Assembly (NCBI RefSeq): GCF_016583625.1
Contig: NZ_NRRN01000023.1
Coordinates: forward strand, 1 to 47,803
DNA length: 47,803 nucleotides
DNA from: Halorhodospira abdelmalekii
Lineage (GTDB): Bacteria > Pseudomonadota > Gammaproteobacteria > Nitrococcales > Halorhodospiraceae
Direction of reading: 5' to 3'
The notes beneath the pieces were generated by a model. The model was not told the DNA's origin. It made no database searches and saw only the letters and a program-made list of their open reading frames with translations. Shown one piece after another: positions 23,742 through 36,691 of the stretch. The translations under genes were made by a program, and so were the position numbers. Position 1 is the stretch's first letter. Each line of letters opens with the position of its first letter.

Positions 23742-26507
23742 ATGGCGGACTCGCTAGCGGACGCAGCCCCCGATGTCGCTGCCGTCGCTGCGGCGGCCCG
23801 CTCCGGCTCGCCCCTAGTGCCCGCCCTGCGAGGGCTTCTGAGCGCCTTCGACGCCGGACTTTATCACCGCTTCCGTGCTGGAGTCGCCGCCGCAACCCTT
23901 ATCCTTGAACGGACCGAATTCGTCGACGCGCTCATCGGCCAGCTCTGGACGGCAGCACTCTACGGCCACCCTACAGCGCACGAAGGCACTCCATCTCCCC
24001 CGCTACCGGTATCCGTAGCCACCGATGCCGGCGTCGGCACGCCCGGCTGCGCGCTCCTGGCCATCGGCGGCTACGGTCGCGGTGAACTTCACCCCGGCTC
24101 CGACATCGACGTCCTGGTCTTGATCGACCCCCCTCGCAACACGGTTCCTTACGAACGCATCGAGTGTTTCATCGCCCAACTTTGGGACCTGGGCCTGGAG
24201 ATCGGCCACGGCGTCCGCACCCTAGAGGAGTCGCTGCAAGCCTCGGCGAGCGACGTCTGTATCGCGACCACCTTGCTAGAGTCGCGCACCTTGGCCGGCG
24301 ACCCCTCCTTGCTACCGCAGGCGCGCGCCGAACTCGACGCACAGCGCCAATGGCCGAGTCGCCTCTACTTCGAGGCGAAGCTCGCCGAGCAGCAGCAGCG
24401 CCATGCCCGCTTTCACGACACCGCCTATAACCTCGAACCGAATATCAAATCGAGCCCGGGCGGGTTGCGTGATATCCAGATGATCGGCTGGGTGGCGAAA
24501 CGCCACTTCGGCAGCGAAGACCTCCACGGTCTCGTCGGCGCTGGCTTTCTAACCGAGGCCGAATATCAGACCCTCTATGCAGCGCAATCGTATCTGTGGG
24601 ACGTCCGTTTCGGCCTGCACATGATTGCGAAGCGCCGCGAGGACCGACTGCTATTCGATCATCAGCTAACGCTTGCTCGCCTCTTCGACGATCAGGACGA
24701 TGACCGCAACCTCGCCGTCGAACAGTTCATGCAGCGCTACTTTCGCACCGTGATGCGAATCTCACGGCTTAACGAGTTGCTGCTGCAACACTTTGCCGAA
24801 GAGATCCTGCACGGCGACGATGACGCCGAACCGCAGCCAATCAACCGTCGTTTTCAGTCCCGGCGCGGCTATCTTGAGGTCACCGATCCGCGGGTCTTCG
24901 CCCGCTACCCCTTCGCCCTGCTCGAAGCCTTCCTGATTCTCGAACAGCACAGCGAGCTCAAAGGGGTGCGGGCCTCGACCATCCGGCTCATCCGTCAACA
25001 CCGCACGTCGATCGATGAACGCTTTCGACGCGATCTGCGCTGCCGCTCGCTCTTTATCGAGATTCTCCGTCAGCCCCAGGGAGTCACCCACGCCTTGCGG
25101 CGGATGCATCGCTACGGTGTGCTAGGGCGTTACATACCCGACTTCGCCCGCATTACCGGCAGGATGCAGTACGATCTCTTCCACGCCTACACGGTCGACT
25201 CACACACGCTCTTCGTCATCGGCAACCTGCGCCGTCTAACCCTGCCCGAGCATCGTGACGAACTGCCACTGGCTCACGCGGTGATGGCACAGGCGCCCAA
25301 GCCCGAACTGCTCTACCTCGCCGGACTCTTCCACGACATCGCTAAGGGCCGCGGCGGGGATCACTCACAGCTCGGGGCACGGGCCGCCTACGAGTTTTGC
25401 ATCCAGCACGGTCTCGGGGCTTACGATGCGCGTCTTGTCGCCTGGCTCGTCCTCCATCACTTGACGCTCTCGACCACTGCGCAACGCAAAGATATCTCCG
25501 ATCCGGCCGTCATTACCGAACTGGCCCGCACCGTCGGCAATCAGGCCTACCTCGATGCGCTCTACCTACTGACGATTGCCGATATCCGCGCAACCAACCC
25601 GGCGCTATGGAACACGTGGCGCTCTGCTCTGCTCGATGAGCTCTACGTCCTAACCCGCCGAGCGATCCGCCGCGGCACCAGCAACCCGATCGGCAAGGAT
25701 GAACTGATCCGCGATACCCAACGCGATGCGCGCCGCATCTTGCGCCAGCGCGGCCTGCTGCCGAAACAGATCCGCACGCTCTGGCAACACCTCCCTGACG
25801 ACTACTTTCTGCGCCACAACGCCGAGGAGATCGCCTGGCACACGGAGGGCATGCTGGGCGCCCACATCGACGATATGCCGTTGGTGCTGGTCGACCGCAA
25901 CACCGCCAGCGGCGGGATGCAGGTCTTTCTCTACGCCGAAGACCGCCCCGATCTCTTCGCCCACTGCGTCTCAGCGCTCGATCGGCTCGGGCTCGATATC
26001 TACGAGGCACGCATCATCACCACCGTGTGCGGCTACACCCTCGATAGCTACCTGGTCCTTGAGCGCCAGAGCAAAAACGCTACGAGTACGCTACATATCA
26101 GCGAACTTGCCAACACGCGCCGCCGCGACGAAATCCGCGCCAAGGTCCGTGCTGCCGCCTGCAGCGAGGGCCTTCCGCCGCTGCCGGTCACCCGCCAAGT
26201 ACCCCGGCAACTGCGCCACTTTCAAACGGCAACCGAGATCGTCTTTAACGATGACCCCCTCAACGGCCGAACCATTGTCGAATTGACAACCGCCGATCGG
26301 CCCGGCCTGCTTGCACGTATCGGCGCTGCCTTCTCGCGCTGTGAGATCCGCGTAAAGAACGCGAAAATTGCTACCATGGGGGAGCGGGCCGAGGATATCT
26401 TCTTCATCACTGATACCGACGGCGCACCACTGCGGCGCCCAGAACAGTTTCGGTGCGTTCGCGATACGCTCACCGAACTCGTCGACGAGGAGCACGGAGT
26501 GACATGA
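23742..26507 (+). CDS. glnD: Bifunctional PII uridylyltransferase / uridylyl-removing enzyme
   Basis: The protein has 921 residues (E. coli 890). It senses glutamine and adds or removes UMP on PII proteins. The nucleotidyltransferase head shows GGYGRGELHPGSDIDVLVLI (about 109-128). The HD hydrolase centre is LAGLFHDIAKGRGGDHS (about 525). Two ACT domains close the protein, FLYAEDRPDLFAHC (about 735) and VELTTADRPGLLARIGAAFS (about 845). The ATG at 23742 has GAGGAG 9 bases upstream; a GTG at 23715, also behind a GGAG-rich stretch, would add nine residues. It overlaps dapC in ATGA, coupling nitrogen sensing with the lysine/DAP genes. Confidence 0.97.
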   Translation: MADSLADAAPDVAAVAAAARSGSPLVPALRGLLSAFDAGLYHRFRAGVAAATLILERTEFVDALIGQLWTAALYGHPTAHEGTPSPPLPVSVATDAGVGTPGCALLAIGGYGRGELHPGSDIDVLVLIDPPRNTVPYERIECFIAQLWDLGLEIGHGVRTLEESLQASASDVCIATTLLESRTLAGDPSLLPQARAELDAQRQWPSRLYFEAKLAEQQQRHARFHDTAYNLEPNIKSSPGGLRDIQMIGWVAKRHFGSEDLHGLVGAGFLTEAEYQTLYAAQSYLWDVRFGLHMIAKRREDRLLFDHQLTLARLFDDQDDDRNLAVEQFMQRYFRTVMRISRLNELLLQHFAEEILHGDDDAEPQPINRRFQSRRGYLEVTDPRVFARYPFALLEAFLILEQHSELKGVRASTIRLIRQHRTSIDERFRRDLRCRSLFIEILRQPQGVTHALRRMHRYGVLGRYIPDFARITGRMQYDLFHAYTVDSHTLFVIGNLRRLTLPEHRDELPLAHAVMAQAPKPELLYLAGLFHDIAKGRGGDHSQLGARAAYEFCIQHGLGAYDARLVAWLVLHHLTLSTTAQRKDISDPAVITELARTVGNQAYLDALYLLTIADIRATNPALWNTWRSALLDELYVLTRRAIRRGTSNPIGKDELIRDTQRDARRILRQRGLLPKQIRTLWQHLPDDYFLRHNAEEIAWHTEGMLGAHIDDMPLVLVDRNTASGGMQVFLYAEDRPDLFAHCVSALDRLGLDIYEARIITTVCGYTLDSYLVLERQSKNATSTLHISELANTRRRDEIRAKVRAAACSEGLPPLPVTRQVPRQLRHFQTATEIVFNDDPLNGRTIVELTTADRPGLLARIGAAFSRCEIRVKNAKIATMGERAEDIFFITDTDGAPLRRPEQFRCVRDTLTELVDEEHGVT

Positions 26508-27718
26508 ACCGCGGGTTATCTCTTCTGCAGCCGTATCCGTTCGAGCGCATGGAACGCCTTAAGGCAGGCGGTCGCCCGGCGAGCAATAAAACGCACATCA
26601 ATCTCGGCATCGGCGAGCCACAAGAGCCGGCACCGACGTTGATCAGCGAGGCCTTGCAGCAACACCTTGCCCTCGTCAGCCGCTACCCCCCAACCCGCGG
26701 CATTGAGGCGCTGCGGATAAGCATCAGTGCGTGGCTGCAGCGCCGCTTCGCGCTGCCGGCAACCGCTGTCGACCCGGAACGTCACGTATTGCCGGTCGCC
26801 GGCACACGCGAGGCGCTCTTTGCGATTGCCCAGACCGTGATCGGTCGCGGTCGGCCATTCGTCGCCATGCCCAATCCCTTCTACCAAATCTACGAGGGGG
26901 CGGCGCTGCTCAGCGGCGCCCGGCCGCTCTACTTGCCGCTCGATCCGGCCACCGGCCTGCCCGATCTCGATCTCCTCGAACCGCGCACCTGGAACCGCGT
27001 TCAACTCTTTTATGTCTGCTCACCAGCGAACCCGACCGGGGCCATCGCCAGCCCAGCGTATCAGCAGCGCATCCTTGAGCTCAGCGAGCACTACGGCTTC
27101 ATCATTGCCGCCGATGAGTGCTACAGCGAGATCTATCGCGGCACTCCCGAAAGGGCGCCGAGGAGCTTCCTGAACGCCTGTCTCGATCACGGACACAGCG
27201 AATTTGAGCGCTGCCTCGTCTTCAATAGCCTCTCGAAACGCTCTAGCGTCCCCGGCTTGCGCTCTGGCTTCGTCGCTGGTGATCCTGGGCTCATCCACGC
27301 CTTTTTGCGCTATCGAACCTACCAAGGGTGTGCCCTGCCACTGTATGCCCAGGAAGCCAGCTGCGTCGCCTGGGACGATGAGGCGCACGTCGAGGCGGCC
27401 CGTGAGCGCTATAGCGCGCGCTGCGAGCAGACGAGCATGCGGCTCAGCGAGGTGCTTGAAGAAGCCGATGCACCGCCAGCGACCTTCTACCTGTGGCCGC
27501 GCACACCACTCGACGATCAAGAGTTTACCCGCCGGCTGTGGGAGGAAGAGAACGTCACGGTACTGCCCGGCAGCTTCCTCTCACGCCCCTTAGAGGGCGA
27601 CAATCCCGGCGCCGCCCGAGTGCGCATCGCCCTGGTCGCCGAGTTAGAGGCGTGCCTAGAGGCGGCCGAACGCATCCGCCGCTTCGTCGAACGGCTGCAC
27701 GGCCCCAGCGCCACGTAA
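26504..27718 (+). CDS. dapC: Succinyldiaminopimelate transaminase
   Basis: The protein has 404 residues and is a fold-type I PLP aminotransferase that converts N-succinyl-2-amino-6-ketopimelate to N-succinyl-LL-DAP. The opening LLQPYPFERMERLKAG and LGIGEPQEPAP are typical of the proteobacterial DapC branch. CSPANPTGAI and AADECYSEIY precede the PLP lysine in NSLSKRSSVPGLRSGF. The ATG at 26504 overlaps the glnD stop (ATGA). Function is supported by the neighbouring dapD and dapE. ArgD-like enzymes share the reaction but not this sequence. Confidence 0.93.
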   Translation: MNRGLSLLQPYPFERMERLKAGGRPASNKTHINLGIGEPQEPAPTLISEALQQHLALVSRYPPTRGIEALRISISAWLQRRFALPATAVDPERHVLPVAGTREALFAIAQTVIGRGRPFVAMPNPFYQIYEGAALLSGARPLYLPLDPATGLPDLDLLEPRTWNRVQLFYVCSPANPTGAIASPAYQQRILELSEHYGFIIAADECYSEIYRGTPERAPRSFLNACLDHGHSEFERCLVFNSLSKRSSVPGLRSGFVAGDPGLIHAFLRYRTYQGCALPLYAQEASCVAWDDEAHVEAARERYSARCEQTSMRLSEVLEEADAPPATFYLWPRTPLDDQEFTRRLWEEENVTVLPGSFLSRPLEGDNPGAARVRIALVAELEACLEAAERIRRFVERLHGPSAT

Positions 27719-27916
27719 AGTTCAGCTACGCAGCACGCCGTACTGCGCCCCCTCCACGGCACCGCCATAGCCGCAAACGGGCAAGCACCGGCGACTTGGA
27801 GCGACTTACTTGGATCGACTTAGAGCAGGCATAGGCGACGATCGCACCGACAGACCAGCAAAAGACCGTCATCATAAAGACCCTCAAAAGGTCAGGAAAA
27901 GATCAGGAGAACAAGC

Positions 27917-28738
27917 ATGAGCGACGATATGAAAGCGGTGATCGAGCAGGCCTTTGAGCGGCGCCAAGAACTCGACCCGAACAACGCCCCAGCAGAGCTG
28001 CGTGAAGCGGTCACCGCGGCGCTGAACGAACTCGACACTGGTCGCGAACGTGTCGCCGAACCCACCGCCAACGGCTGGCAGGTCAATGAGTGGCTGAAAA
28101 AGGCAGTGCTACTCTCCTTTCGCCTCAACGACAACCAATTAATGCAGGGGGGGGTCTCGCGCTTTTTCGACAAGGTACCACTCAAGTTCAGCGACTGGGA
28201 CGAAGCAGCGCTGCGCGAGTCGGGGGCTCGCATCGTGCCACCGGCCATGGCACGGCGCGGCAGCTATATCGGTCCCGGCGTCGTCCTGATGCCCTCCTAC
28301 GTCAACATCGGCGCCTACGTCGATGCCGGCACCATGGTCGATACCTGGGCGACTGTCGGCTCGTGCGCACAGATCGGCAAGAACGTCCACCTCTCGGGGG
28401 GGGTCGGCATCGGCGGAGTGCTCGAACCGCTGCAAGCCAGCCCCACCATCATCGAGGATGAGTGCTTTATCGGCGCCCGCTCGGAAGTCGTCGAGGGGGT
28501 CATCGTCGGACGCGGCGCGGTGATTTCGATGGGGGTCTACATCGGCCAGAGCACCAAGATCTACGATCGCACCACCGGCGAGATCTCCTACGGACGCGTG
28601 CCCGCCGGAGCCGTGGTGGTCCCCGGCAACCTCCCCGCGAACGATGGCAGCCACAGCCTCTACTGTGCGGTGATCATCAAGTACGCCGATGAGCGCACCC
28701 GCGCCAAGGTCGGTATCAACGAACTGCTGCGGCCTTAG
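27917..28738 (+). CDS. dapD: Tetrahydrodipicolinate N-succinyltransferase
   Basis: This hexapeptide-repeat acyltransferase of 273 residues adds succinyl to tetrahydrodipicolinate. [15 protein letters not shown] and the helix [20 protein letters not shown] are family blocks, followed by [20 protein letters not shown] and the [13 protein letters not shown] turns. GATCAGGAGAAC is a strong ribosome site before the ATG. Two runs of eight G lie in the gene (around 28147 and 28396), but the frame is intact. It follows dapC after a 198-bp gap with no other gene; short GCGACTT repeats lie at about 27795-27825. Confidence 0.98.
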   Translation: MSDDMKAVIEQAFERRQELDPNNAPAELREAVTAALNELDTGRERVAEPTANGWQVNEWLKKAVLLSFRLNDNQLMQGGVSRFFDKVPLKFSDWDEAALRESGARIVPPAMARRGSYIGPGVVLMPSYVNIGAYVDAGTMVDTWATVGSCAQIGKNVHLSGGVGIGGVLEPLQASPTIIEDECFIGARSEVVEGVIVGRGAVISMGVYIGQSTKIYDRTTGEISYGRVPAGAVVVPGNLPANDGSHSLYCAVIIKYADERTRAKVGINELLRP

Positions 28739-28762
28739 CCGGCCGCTGCTCTACGCCCGCGC

Positions 28763-28801
28763 CGCCGCGTCCGGACGCACTCCTAGGGTGCTCCCGCGGC
28801 G
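28763..28801 (+). terminator. GC-rich stem-loop after dapD
   Basis: CGCCGCG (28763-28769) pairs with CGCGGCG (28795-28801). A perfect 12-bp palindrome GCGTCCGGACGC and a GCACTC/GGGTGC stem lie in or beside the loop. It is placed between convergent dapD and gshB, where termination is expected. It lacks a T-run. Confidence 0.4.
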
Positions 28802-28858
28802 ACGTGGCGCGCGGTGGCACACACCCGGGCGGCCTGGCCTTGCTCTGTCGGGTCCCGG

Positions 28859-29818
28859 CTATTTACGAGCGACGACGTACTCTTCGAGCTTTTCAAGGAT
28901 CAGATGCTCGTAGGCCGCCTGGTCGACCCTGTTGATCTCGGGGATCCCCGACGGGCTGGTGATATTGACCTCGGTCACATACCCCCCGATCAGATCGATG
29001 CAGACCAACGGCGCACCCTGCTCGGCGCAGTAGGCACCGATTTGCTCACAGATCTTCCGCTCCTGTGTGGAAAGCTCGGTCGCCTCGAAGGCAGCCCCAA
29101 GGTGGATATTCGCCCGGAAGTCGCCAGGGATGGGCAAGCGATTCATCGCCCCGATAAGGGTCTCCCCGACCAGGTAGACTTTCTTATCGCCGCGTTCGAC
29201 GGCGGGCAGAAAGGCCTGCAGGATAGCCAACTGCGTGCCTCCTTTGGTGCACTCACGCAGCGCCTGCAACGCCTGATCCCGGTCGGCGGCACGCCCCTTG
29301 GCCACCGCGTTGCCGTTGAACTCATTGCCGGGCTTGATCACCCACCAGCGCTCGCGGTCACGCTCCATCTCGGCAAAGAGGGTCTCGACATCGTAGCCGA
29401 AGCACGTCTCAGGGGTGGCTTCCGGCCAGCGCATGGTGACAGTCTTTTCGTTGATGTGGCGAAGCGCACTCGGTGCATTCACGACACAGGTGTTGGCGCA
29501 ATCTAGGATGTAGGTCATCGCCAGATAACTCATATTGACTGGCGGATCGGGGCGCACCAGGACGACGTCGTACTCGGCCAGCGCCTCGAACTGCTCACTG
29601 CCCAGACTGCTGCGCAGGTCACCGGCGTCGGCGGCATCCCGGCGATAGGGGAAGCGGTGCGTATAGGCGTACGCCTGTCCATCACGCACCAGGAGCCGCG
29701 CCGGGAAGGTGATTGCGACCTCATCGCCGCGCTGGTTAGCCGCCGAGGCCAGCAGGAGGGAGGTATCCATCTCCGGTTTCAGACTCTCTAACGGGTCGAT
29801 CACGATACAAATCTTCAT
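28859..29818 (-). CDS. gshB: Glutathione synthetase
   Basis: This ATP-grasp enzyme of 319 residues joins gamma-glutamylcysteine and glycine. The opening MKICIVIDPLESLKPEMDTS is the family start. RPDPPVNMSYL, VNAPSALRHINEKTVTMRWP, WWVIKPGNEFNGNAV and the end block IGGYVTEVNITSPSGIPEIN are all present. The ATG at 29818 has GGAGAG 5 bases upstream; the frame is open to 30007 but without the family start. gshA is not in the window. The gene faces away from dapE and converges on dapD, so it interrupts the dap genes. Confidence 0.97.
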   Translation of the reverse strand: MKICIVIDPLESLKPEMDTSLLLASAANQRGDEVAITFPARLLVRDGQAYAYTHRFPYRRDAADAGDLRSSLGSEQFEALAEYDVVLVRPDPPVNMSYLAMTYILDCANTCVVNAPSALRHINEKTVTMRWPEATPETCFGYDVETLFAEMERDRERWWVIKPGNEFNGNAVAKGRAADRDQALQALRECTKGGTQLAILQAFLPAVERGDKKVYLVGETLIGAMNRLPIPGDFRANIHLGAAFEATELSTQERKICEQIGAYCAEQGAPLVCIDLIGGYVTEVNITSPSGIPEINRVDQAAYEHLILEKLEEYVVARK

Positions 29819-29837
29819 TAGGCTCTCCGCAAGGAAA

Positions 29838-29858
29838 CCCGCGATTTCAATCGCAGGG
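29838..29858 (-). promoter_or_regulatory. Hairpin in the gshB leader
   Basis: GCGATT-TC-AATCGC (29841-29854) is a perfect palindrome, extended by CCC/GGG with one bulged base. It lies about 20 bp before the gshB ATG, inside the predicted transcript. It could be an operator or an RNA hairpin near the ribosome site. Confidence 0.4.
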
Positions 29859-29869
29859 ACACCGTTGCT

Positions 29870-29898
29870 TTGCACAATACGCCGTTTTGTTATATTAT
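29870..29898 (+). promoter_or_regulatory. Promoter for dapE
   Basis: TTGCAC (29870-29875), a 17-base spacer and TATTAT (29893-29898) point toward dapE. The -10 matches 5 of 6 bases while the -35 is weak (3 of 6). The leader would be about 100 nt. Confidence 0.45.
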
Positions 29899-29922
29899 GT
29901 GCGCAATATACCATATAGTCAT
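29894..29922 (-). promoter_or_regulatory. Promoter for gshB, -10 overlapping that of dapE
   Basis: On the reverse strand ATGACT (29922-29917), 17 bases and CATAAT (29899-29894) point toward gshB. The -10 matches 5 of 6 and the -35 matches 4 of 6 consensus bases. The -10 hexamer lies on the same bases as the dapE -10. Confidence 0.5.
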
Positions 29923-30005
29923 CATTTGAGCGCACTCCCACTTCAAATGCAGCGGCGTCGTCGCCTGCAGGCGGACAACCGCCGACAGCGAGAGCACCCC
30001 CTTTC

Positions 30006-31151
30006 ATGAGCGCGACCCTTGAACTGGCTCAGGCACTCATTCGTCGCCCCTCCTTGACCCCCGCTGATGCCGGCTGCCAGACCCTGATCGCCGAGCGGCT
30101 GGCCAAGCTCGGTTTTACCATCGAGTGGCTTTCGCACGGCAAGGTCACCAACCTGTGGGCGCGGCGCGGCCGCACGCAGCCGCTCTTTTGCTTTCTCGGC
30201 CACACCGATGTCGTGCCGACCGGCTCGGAATCGGCCTGGCACTACCCGCCTTTTCAGCCGACTATCGTCGACGGCCTGCTTTACGGTCGGGGAGCGGCTG
30301 ATATGAAAGGCAGCGTGGCCGCCTTCACCGTCGCCTTGGAGCGTTTCCTCTCACTCTATCCCGAGCCCGACGGCTCCTTAGCCGTGCTGTTAACCAGTGA
30401 CGAAGAGGGGGAGGCCCGCGACGGTACGCGCTGGGTCGTCGACGTCTTACGCGAACGCGGTGAATCGATCGACTACTGCTTGGTCGGTGAGCCGAGCAGC
30501 TGCGAACACCTCGGCGATGAGATCAAAATCGGGCGCCGCGGCTCACTGACCGGGCGCCTGTGCATATACGGCGAACAAGGCCATGTCGCCTACCCCGATC
30601 GCGCCGACAACCCCATACACCGGGCAGCCCCCTTGCTCAACGACCTCATCAGCCGGCGCTGGGATGATGGCAACGAGTACTTCCCCCCCACCAGCTTACA
30701 GATCTCCAATATCCACGCTGGCACCAGCGCCGATAATGTGATTCCGGGCGCGCTGGAGCTGACGTTCAACCTGCGTTACTCGCCACTGCTCGACGAGCAA
30801 CAGCTGCGGGAAGATATCGAAGCCCTTATCGCCAGCCACGATTTACGCTTTACCATCGCCTGGCACCACTCCGGCGCCCCCTTCCAAGCCGGTGAGGGCC
30901 CCCTACTCACCGCTCTTGAGGCGGCCATCACGACGCACACCGGTTGCCGCCCCCGGCGCTCAAGCAGCGGCGGCACTTCGGATGGGCGTTTCGTCGCACC
31001 GACGGGCACTCAGGTTGTTGAACTCGGGCCGCTCAACGCGACGATCCACAAGGTGAACGAGTGTGTCGCCGTTGCCGATCTCGAAGAACTAACCCTGATT
31101 TATCAAGAGACGCTTTGTCGCTTATTCACTGCGCAGCGCCCGAACGTTTGA
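30006..31151 (+). CDS. dapE: Succinyl-diaminopimelate desuccinylase
   Basis: This M20 zinc peptidase-fold enzyme of 381 residues releases LL-DAP from its succinyl form. ELAQALIRRPSLTPADAGCQ is the family start. FLGHTDVVPTGSESAWHYPP holds the first metal His and Asp, YGRGAADMKGSVAAF the bridging Asp, and SDEEGEARDGT the catalytic Glu. SSSGGTSDGRF lies near the end, followed by the GPLNATIHKVNE motif with the last metal His. It heads a likely three-gene unit with the two activase-type genes downstream. Confidence 0.97.
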   Translation: MSATLELAQALIRRPSLTPADAGCQTLIAERLAKLGFTIEWLSHGKVTNLWARRGRTQPLFCFLGHTDVVPTGSESAWHYPPFQPTIVDGLLYGRGAADMKGSVAAFTVALERFLSLYPEPDGSLAVLLTSDEEGEARDGTRWVVDVLRERGESIDYCLVGEPSSCEHLGDEIKIGRRGSLTGRLCIYGEQGHVAYPDRADNPIHRAAPLLNDLISRRWDDGNEYFPPTSLQISNIHAGTSADNVIPGALELTFNLRYSPLLDEQQLREDIEALIASHDLRFTIAWHHSGAPFQAGEGPLLTALEAAITTHTGCRPRRSSSGGTSDGRFVAPTGTQVVELGPLNATIHKVNECVAVADLEELTLIYQETLCRLFTAQRPNV

Positions 31152-31218
31152 TCCAGCGGTGCCTTTGCGGTTAGATTCTTTCTTTTCAAGAAGGTTACAG
31201 GTAGACGGCGACGCTCCG

Positions 31219-33060
31219 ATGGAAACCGAGCTTCATAGCGCCGCGCAACGGCGTCAAGCCCAGGCGCAAGCCCGCGGCCCAGCCGAAACTCGGGCTCACT
31301 CCCGGGCCGCCAGCAGCGGCGAGCGCCGCCACTATAGGCGCCCGCCGGAGCGCCCCTTTGCCCGTGCCGAACGCAGCCGGGTCACCATCCTTTTTGGCGG
31401 ACTCACGGCGGCGCACGATCGGCTGATCGAGGCCGGCCTGCACGGGCTCGGCTATCGGGCTCAGCGCATTCCGGTGCCGAATAAGGCCGACTTTCACACC
31501 GGACGCGAATACTGTAACCCCGGCCAGTGCAACCCGGTGTACTACGTCGCCGGCTCGCTGATCAACTACCTAGAGCGACTCTGCATTGAGCAGGGAGTCC
31601 GTCGCGAGCAACTCGGCGCCGACTACCTCTTTGTAACCCCGGGCTCCTGCGGCCCCTGCCGTTTCGGCATGTACGAGGCGGAGTATCGGCGCGCCTTAGA
31701 GCGGGCCGGTTTCACCGACTTTCGGGTCATCGCCTTCGATAAGAAGGCAGGCGGCGAAGGTCACCGTGCTGGCGCCGTCGGCGACGGCCTGCAGTTCGAT
31801 ATTAAGCTCTATCTGACGTTGATCAACGCGATCTTGATCGGCGATCTCCTCAACGGCCTCTTCTACCGCCTGCGTCCCTACGCTGTCGATGCCGCGGCAC
31901 TAGACGCAGTCCATGAGCGGTGCCTGCAGATTTGCGCCGAGCACCTGGCCGAGAAGCGCCACGATCCAATCCGCATCGGCGTGCTGGCGCGCGCGCTGCA
32001 CCGCCTGACACCGTTGCCGCAAGCCGAGGACGTTGCACGCATCTTGGCTCAACTGCGCGATCCCGACTACGTCGCAGCCCTGCGTCGGTGCCGAGAGGCG
32101 ATCGCTGAGCAGATCGAAGTCGACTGGAGCCGCGCGAAGCCGATCGTGCGTGTTACCGGCGAGTTTTGGGCGCAAACGACCGAGGGAGACGGTAATTTCC
32201 GCATGTTCCAGTTCCTTGAGGCAGAGGGGGCCGAGGTCCACGTCGAACCCGTCGCCACCTGGATCGACTACATGCGCCACACCCTGCACTGGCGGCTGAA
32301 CGACCTGCGCATTATCAGCGAGGACGAAGCCCGCCTCGGCGAACGACTGCGGCCCTGGCTGTGGCTGCGCGCACGCACTCGCTACCTGCTCCGCGATCGT
32401 CTGCTGGGACTGTGTGGCTGGCTGCTGCACCGCGAGTTCCAGCGTCTCGGCCGTGCCATCGGCGGCCCGCTACCGGAGTTGACCGACCAGGAGACCCTGG
32501 AGCGCCTCGGCCACCCCTACTACCACGCCCGTATCACGGGCGGTGAAGGCCACCTGGAGGTAGCCAAGAACCTCTACGCTTATCAGCACGCGCTGGCGCA
32601 CATGACGCTCTCACTCAAACCCTTCGGCTGTATGCCGTCGACCCAGTCCGACGGGGCACAGGCAGCCGTCCTAGCCGACTTCCCACAGATCAATTTTCTG
32701 CCGATCGAGACTGCCGGTGAGGGGGAGATTAACGCCTATTCCCGCGCGCAGATGGCATTAAGTGAGGCAAAGAGCGCCTGCCGCGGTGAGTTTAAACGCG
32801 CTCTGCAAGAGAGCGGCTGTTCGCTGACACAGATCCGCGCCTACGCGGCCGCACATCCGGAACTGCGCAGCCCCTTTTACGAGGTACCGCGGCGCGCCGG
32901 GGTCATCGGGCGTGCCGCGGCCTTCGTTTACCACGTCGGTGAGCGGATTCACCGTGACCCGGCCTGGAGCCCTGATCAAGCGCCTAGCGGTCACCAGGCG
33001 AACGCCCCCAGCGCTCGGGAGAGCAAGCCGGTCGGCGACGATCAAGCGGAGGCTCAGTAA
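31219..33060 (+). CDS. COG3581-type Cys-rich protein, 2-hydroxyacyl-CoA dehydratase / BadF-system partner
   Basis: The protein has about 613 residues from the ATG at 31219; a GTG at 31159 would add 20. Neither start has a clear ribosome site. The family, as I recall it, is the predicted nucleotide-binding COG3581 group, always found with or fused to activator ATPases. Conserved Cys blocks are HTGREYCNPGQCNPVYY, TPGSCGPCRFGMYEAEYRRA and LKPFGCMPSTQSDGAQAA, which could bind an Fe-S cluster. TGEFWAQTTEGDGNFRMFQF and ITGGEGHLEVAKN are further conserved segments. The first 50 residues are basic and low complexity. It ends 5 bp before the activase gene, so the pair is translated together. The substrate is unknown. 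Confidence 0.75.
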   Translation: METELHSAAQRRQAQAQARGPAETRAHSRAASSGERRHYRRPPERPFARAERSRVTILFGGLTAAHDRLIEAGLHGLGYRAQRIPVPNKADFHTGREYCNPGQCNPVYYVAGSLINYLERLCIEQGVRREQLGADYLFVTPGSCGPCRFGMYEAEYRRALERAGFTDFRVIAFDKKAGGEGHRAGAVGDGLQFDIKLYLTLINAILIGDLLNGLFYRLRPYAVDAAALDAVHERCLQICAEHLAEKRHDPIRIGVLARALHRLTPLPQAEDVARILAQLRDPDYVAALRRCREAIAEQIEVDWSRAKPIVRVTGEFWAQTTEGDGNFRMFQFLEAEGAEVHVEPVATWIDYMRHTLHWRLNDLRIISEDEARLGERLRPWLWLRARTRYLLRDRLLGLCGWLLHREFQRLGRAIGGPLPELTDQETLERLGHPYYHARITGGEGHLEVAKNLYAYQHALAHMTLSLKPFGCMPSTQSDGAQAAVLADFPQINFLPIETAGEGEINAYSRAQMALSEAKSACRGEFKRALQESGCSLTQIRAYAAAHPELRSPFYEVPRRAGVIGRAAAFVYHVGERIHRDPAWSPDQAPSGHQANAPSARESKPVGDDQAEAQ

Positions 33061-33065
33061 GCGTT

Positions 33066-36587
<3,522 letters not shown>

Positions 36588-36691
36588 CGCCGACCCCATC
36601 GTTTGATTGCAGCCAGCCTATTGAGTTCGATCCTGGAGGGAGGCTGGGAGGCGATCGCCGAGCAAGCGGCGGGGCGCCTCACCGTTATCAA
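36588..36691. other. Convergent spacer between activase gene and dapB
   Basis: The 104-bp spacer holds GAGGCG and CGCCTC (about 36648-36680) able to form a stem around GGCGATCGCC, a possible shared terminator. No gene is seen. carA, which often follows dapB, is not here. Confidence 0.35.

Noticed and set aside
27719-27916. Small gene between dapC and dapD
   Set aside because: Short frames have no ribosome site. Only loose GCGACTT repeats and the dapD ribosome site are visible.
28139-28410. G8 runs in dapD as phase-variable switches
   Set aside because: The frame is intact and the gene is essential in most bacteria, so simple codon use (Gly-Gly) explains the runs.
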